Translations under genes and position numbers: made by a program | In this document: one piece after another, positions 52,099 through 54,394 of the stretch | Layout of the letters: each line of letters starts with the position of its first letter | Numbering within the stretch: the stretch's first letter is position 1 | Assembly (NCBI GenBank): GCA_964568525.1 | Contig: CAZMPM010000005.1 | Location: 1-54,394, forward strand | Source: CAYZPB01 sp964568525 | GTDB lineage: Bacteria > Bacillota > Bacilli > Tepidibacillales > Tepidibacillaceae | Length of the DNA: 54,394 nt | Direction: 5' to 3' | Notes under the pieces: model-generated | Told to the model about the DNA's origin: nothing | Database searches by the model: none | Seen by the model: the letters and a program-made list of their open reading frames with translations, nothing else

Positions 52099-53022
52099 TT
52101 ACACAATCTCTCTTATCTTACTTATAATATTCTCCTTCGTTAACCCATACTTCACGAGCAACTGCTCCGGCTTGCCTGACTCACCAAACGTATCCATCAT
52201 CCCGACTCGTTTCACCAATGTCGGCACAGACTCACTTACCACCTCAGCAACCGCCCCACCTAAACCACCGATAATGCTGTGTTCCTCAGCTGTGACGATA
52301 CCGCGAGTCTCGTGCGCTGCGGCAATGATCAACTCACGATCAATCGGCTTAATACTAGGCATATTGATTACGCGAACGGAGATCCCTTGATGAGCCAACT
52401 CCTTCGCCGCTTCAATCGCGATACTAACCATGATGCCACAAGCGATAACCGTTACATCATCGCCAGGATGTACTATAACTCCCTTACCAATTTCAAACTT
52501 ATAATTGCTATCAAATATAGTCGGTACCTTTGCTCGACCCAAACGCAGATATACAGGCCCCTCATACTCAACTGCCGCTCTAACCGCTTGCGCAGTCTCT
52601 TCGCCATCAGCCGGAACAATTACCGTCATATTCGGCATCGCTCGCATTAGAGCAATATCTTCCACCACTTGATGTGATGCTCCGTCCTCGCCAACGGTAA
52701 TCCCCGCATGCGTAAGTGCCAACTTCACATTCAGATTCGGATAACAGATTGAGTTACGCACTTGATCCGCCGCTCGCAACGTTCCAAAAATCGCAAAAGT
52801 ACTAACAAATGGTATCTTCCCACATGTAGCAAATCCCGCCGCAATTCCCATCATATTCGCCTCAGCGATGCCGATATTGAAAAAGCGTTCCGGATAAACA
52901 TCCTTAAAATCACCCGTTTTTGTTGAACGTGATAAGTCAGCATCAAGAACAACTATCTCCGGATGTTCTGCACCAAGCGCAACTAACGTTTTGCCATAAG
53001 CATCTCTCGTCGCCATACTCAT
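52099..53022 (-). CDS. Transketolase, C-terminal subunit
   Basis: 307 residues covering the pyrimidine-binding and C-terminal domains of transketolase. Visible: the N-terminal RDAYGKTLVALGAEHPEIVV, the cofactor glutamate in FFNIGIAEANMMGIAAGFA, HAGITVGEDGASHQVVEDIA, and a closing domain with TAEEHSIIGGLGGAVAEVV. It overlaps the N-terminal subunit gene by four bases and must pair with it. A dehydrogenase E1 or DXP synthase identity is less likely because of the split layout typical of two-gene transketolases. Confidence 0.93.
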   Translation of the reverse strand: MSMATRDAYGKTLVALGAEHPEIVVLDADLSRSTKTGDFKDVYPERFFNIGIAEANMMGIAAGFATCGKIPFVSTFAIFGTLRAADQVRNSICYPNLNVKLALTHAGITVGEDGASHQVVEDIALMRAMPNMTVIVPADGEETAQAVRAAVEYEGPVYLRLGRAKVPTIFDSNYKFEIGKGVIVHPGDDVTVIACGIMVSIAIEAAKELAHQGISVRVINMPSIKPIDRELIIAAAHETRGIVTAEEHSIIGGLGGAVAEVVSESVPTLVKRVGMMDTFGESGKPEQLLVKYGLTKENIISKIREIV

Positions 53023-53876
53023 TTGCTATCGCCCCTTTCCGCTGCAGTAGTTTTTGCAAGCTCGCGAAGCGCAGCCGCCTTTTGCTCAAAGCTCGGCGCA
53101 ACACCATGCCACTCTGCTCGATTCTCCATGAAAGAAACACCTTTGCCTTTAACAGTATGAGCAATGATAAACGTCGGCTTCCCTTTAGTAAGTTTCGCTT
53201 CAGCAATTGCCCGGGAAATAGCCGCATAGTCATGTCCATCAATTTCTAAGACGTCCCAACCAAAAGCTTCAACCTTATCAGCAATCGGATCGATACTCAT
53301 GACTTCAGCAGTGTAGCCGTCAATCTGCAACTGGTTGTAGTCGAGAAAGACAGTCAGATTATCCAGCTTATAATGTGCAGCTGACATCAGTGCCTCCCAG
53401 ACCATTCCTTCCTGCATTTCACCATCGCCCAACAAAGCATAGACGCGATAATCACGACCATCGAGGCGACCCGTAAGTGCCATCCCAATCGCAGCAGATA
53501 GACCTTGCCCGAGTGAACCGGTACTCATATCAACTCCTGGTAAATGTTTGCGACTCGGATGTCCCTGTAAGCGAGAATTAATCTGCCGAAACGTCAGCAA
53601 CTCCTCTTTCGGGAAAAAGCCCTTCTCTGCCAGCGTTGCATATAATACCGGACTAGCATGCCCCTTGCTTAGCACAAAACGATCACGATTCGGGTCGTTC
53701 GGTTGCTCGGGATTGACAAGCATCTCATCAAAATATAAGACAGTGAGAATATCCGCCGCTGACAAAGAGCCACCCGGATGACCGGAACTTGCCTTGCTAA
53801 TCATATTAACGATGTGTGAGCGAATACTCTGCGCTTGCTCCTGCAGTTTAAACTCCTTTTGCTGATCAATTAACAT
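53019..53876 (-). CDS. Transketolase, N-terminal (TPP-binding) subunit
   Basis: 285 residues. The thiamine diphosphate domain carries SKASSGHPGGSLSAADIL, FVLSKGHASPVLYA, TGSLGQGLSAAIGMAL and the diphosphate motif GDGEMQEGMVWEA..DYNQ. The start is six bases after AGGAGG. With the next gene it makes a split transketolase of the pentose phosphate pathway, an arrangement common in Clostridia, archaea and some Bacilli as an alternative to the single-chain enzyme. Confidence 0.94.
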   Translation of the reverse strand: MLIDQQKEFKLQEQAQSIRSHIVNMISKASSGHPGGSLSAADILTVLYFDEMLVNPEQPNDPNRDRFVLSKGHASPVLYATLAEKGFFPKEELLTFRQINSRLQGHPSRKHLPGVDMSTGSLGQGLSAAIGMALTGRLDGRDYRVYALLGDGEMQEGMVWEALMSAAHYKLDNLTVFLDYNQLQIDGYTAEVMSIDPIADKVEAFGWDVLEIDGHDYAAISRAIAEAKLTKGKPTFIIAHTVKGKGVSFMENRAEWHGVAPSFEQKAAALRELAKTTAAERGDSK

Positions 53877-53891
53877 GTTTGACCTCCTATT

Positions 53892-54394
53892 TTATTTCCC
53901 TATTTTACTGCGTAGATACGCATCAATGAACTGGTCAATCTCGCCATCCATAACCGCATCAACATTACCGACTTCAACGTTAGTGCGGTGATCCTTAATC
54001 ATTTGGTACGGTTGGAAAACGTAGGAGCGTACCTGACTACCCCAACCGATCTCCTTTTGCTCGCCGCGTACAGAAGCTGCGGCCGCCGCCTGTTCAGCTA
54101 ATTGACGCTCGTACAACTTACCCTTTAGCATTGTCAGCGCGCGTTCTTTATTCTGAAGCTGTGAGCGCTCGGCCTGGCAAGTAACGACAACACCCGTCGG
54201 CAAATGCGTAATGCGCACAGCCGAATCTGTCGTATTAACGTGCTGACCACCGGCACCGCCTGCGCGGTAAGTGTCGATTTTTAGATCCTCAGCTTTAATC
54301 TCAATCGAAATCTCGCCAACAAATTACGGCATAACATCAACCGAAGCGAATGTGGTATGCCGCCTAGCCGCTGAGTCAAGCGGTGAAAGCCGCC
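53892..54394 (-). CDS. prfB: Peptide chain release factor 2, 3' part, interrupted by an in-frame TAA
   Basis: The visible part runs from the window edge. It reads RLSPLDSAARRHTTFASVDV then MP, a TAA (54324-54326), FVGEISIEIKAEDLKIDTY, RAGGAGGQHVNTTDSAVRI and on to the end. The GGQ motif that triggers peptide release and the C-terminal part are intact, and RF2-type segments (RRHTxFxSVxVMP, THLPTGVVV) distinguish it from RF1. Where homologues have VMPE, the Glu codon is a stop, one G-to-T change from GAA. The reading frame is otherwise unbroken on both sides. The known RF2 programmed frameshift lies near codon 25 and is not this site. A sequencing error near the contig end is most likely, since RF2 is essential in most bacteria. 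Confidence 0.9.

Noticed and set aside
54324..54326. Treating the prfB stop as the known RF2 programmed frameshift
   Set aside because: That site uses TGA near codon 25 with a shift of frame; here the stop is TAA far downstream and the frame is the same on both sides.
1..54394. CRISPR arrays, insertion sequences, prophage genes or integrase sites
   Set aside because: No regularly spaced repeats, transposase or integrase motifs, or attachment-site duplications were seen; the only accessory-looking stretch is the island at 5.8-12.4 kb, which carries no mobility genes.

Overview
The window is one stretch of a low-GC Gram-positive (Firmicutes) chromosome, most likely from Bacilli or a nearby lineage. 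The reasons are the tmRNA tag GKTNNNYALAA, strong AGGAGG-type ribosome binding sites, a T-box leader, a CtsR-like site at clpP, rapZ-yvcK-whiA, and a gene order close to one arc of the Bacillus chromosome (prfB, ftsEX, ctp, uvrBA, lgt-yvoF, trxB, rapZ-yvcK-whiA, clpP, pgk-tpiA-gpmI-eno, secG-rnr-smpB-ssrA). The species cannot be named from this. There is a run of 10 N at 372-381, and the last gene, prfB, carries an in-frame TAA, so this is probably draft sequence.

Layout. 1-2.2 kb: a partial DUF4153-like membrane protein, a small winged-helix protein, and a membrane-anchored trigger-factor-like prolyl isomerase. 2.2-5.7 kb: ssrA, smpB, rnr and secG (trans-translation, RNA decay, export). 5.8-12.4 kb: an accessory island made of an ECF sigma factor, its membrane anti-sigma factor, a small secreted protein, a lectin-like/M23 secreted hydrolase and four lipoproteins, three of which share a module I do not recognise. 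Two island genes share a nearly identical upstream element. 12.5-20.1 kb: pgk-tpiA-gpmI-eno followed by aconitase. 20.2-21.1 kb: tRNA-Arg(CCG) and clpP on the plus strand. 21.1-24.9 kb: rapZ-yvcK-whiA-cysK. 25-35 kb: a long minus-strand unit ctpA-uvrB-uvrA-pspC-lgt-yvoF-hisK-trxB closed by a clear terminator. 35-40 kb: ftsE-ftsX and an EnvC/PcsB-like hydrolase, then bioY behind a phosphodiester glycosidase and a coiled-coil membrane protein. 40-48.1 kb: a complete arginine operon argC-J-B-D-F-G-H. 48.1-48.6 kb: its regulatory region. 48.7-52 kb: a MacA/MacB-type three-gene exporter. 52-54.4 kb: split transketolase and the 3' part of prfB.

Most notable points. (1) The arg operon is preceded by a complete T-box leader whose specifier aligns as CCC (proline), not an arginine codon. 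A second promoter downstream has an ArgR-like palindrome over its -10. (2) The 5.8-12.4 kb ECF-sigma/lipoprotein island looks like a small envelope-directed regulon built on an uncharacterised repeated lipoprotein module, and is the best candidate here for an undescribed system. (3) prfB has a nonsense codon just upstream of its GGQ region. Several genes appear to use TTG starts (pgk, yvoF-like, argG, argC and the exporter ATPase), each with a well-placed ribosome binding site.
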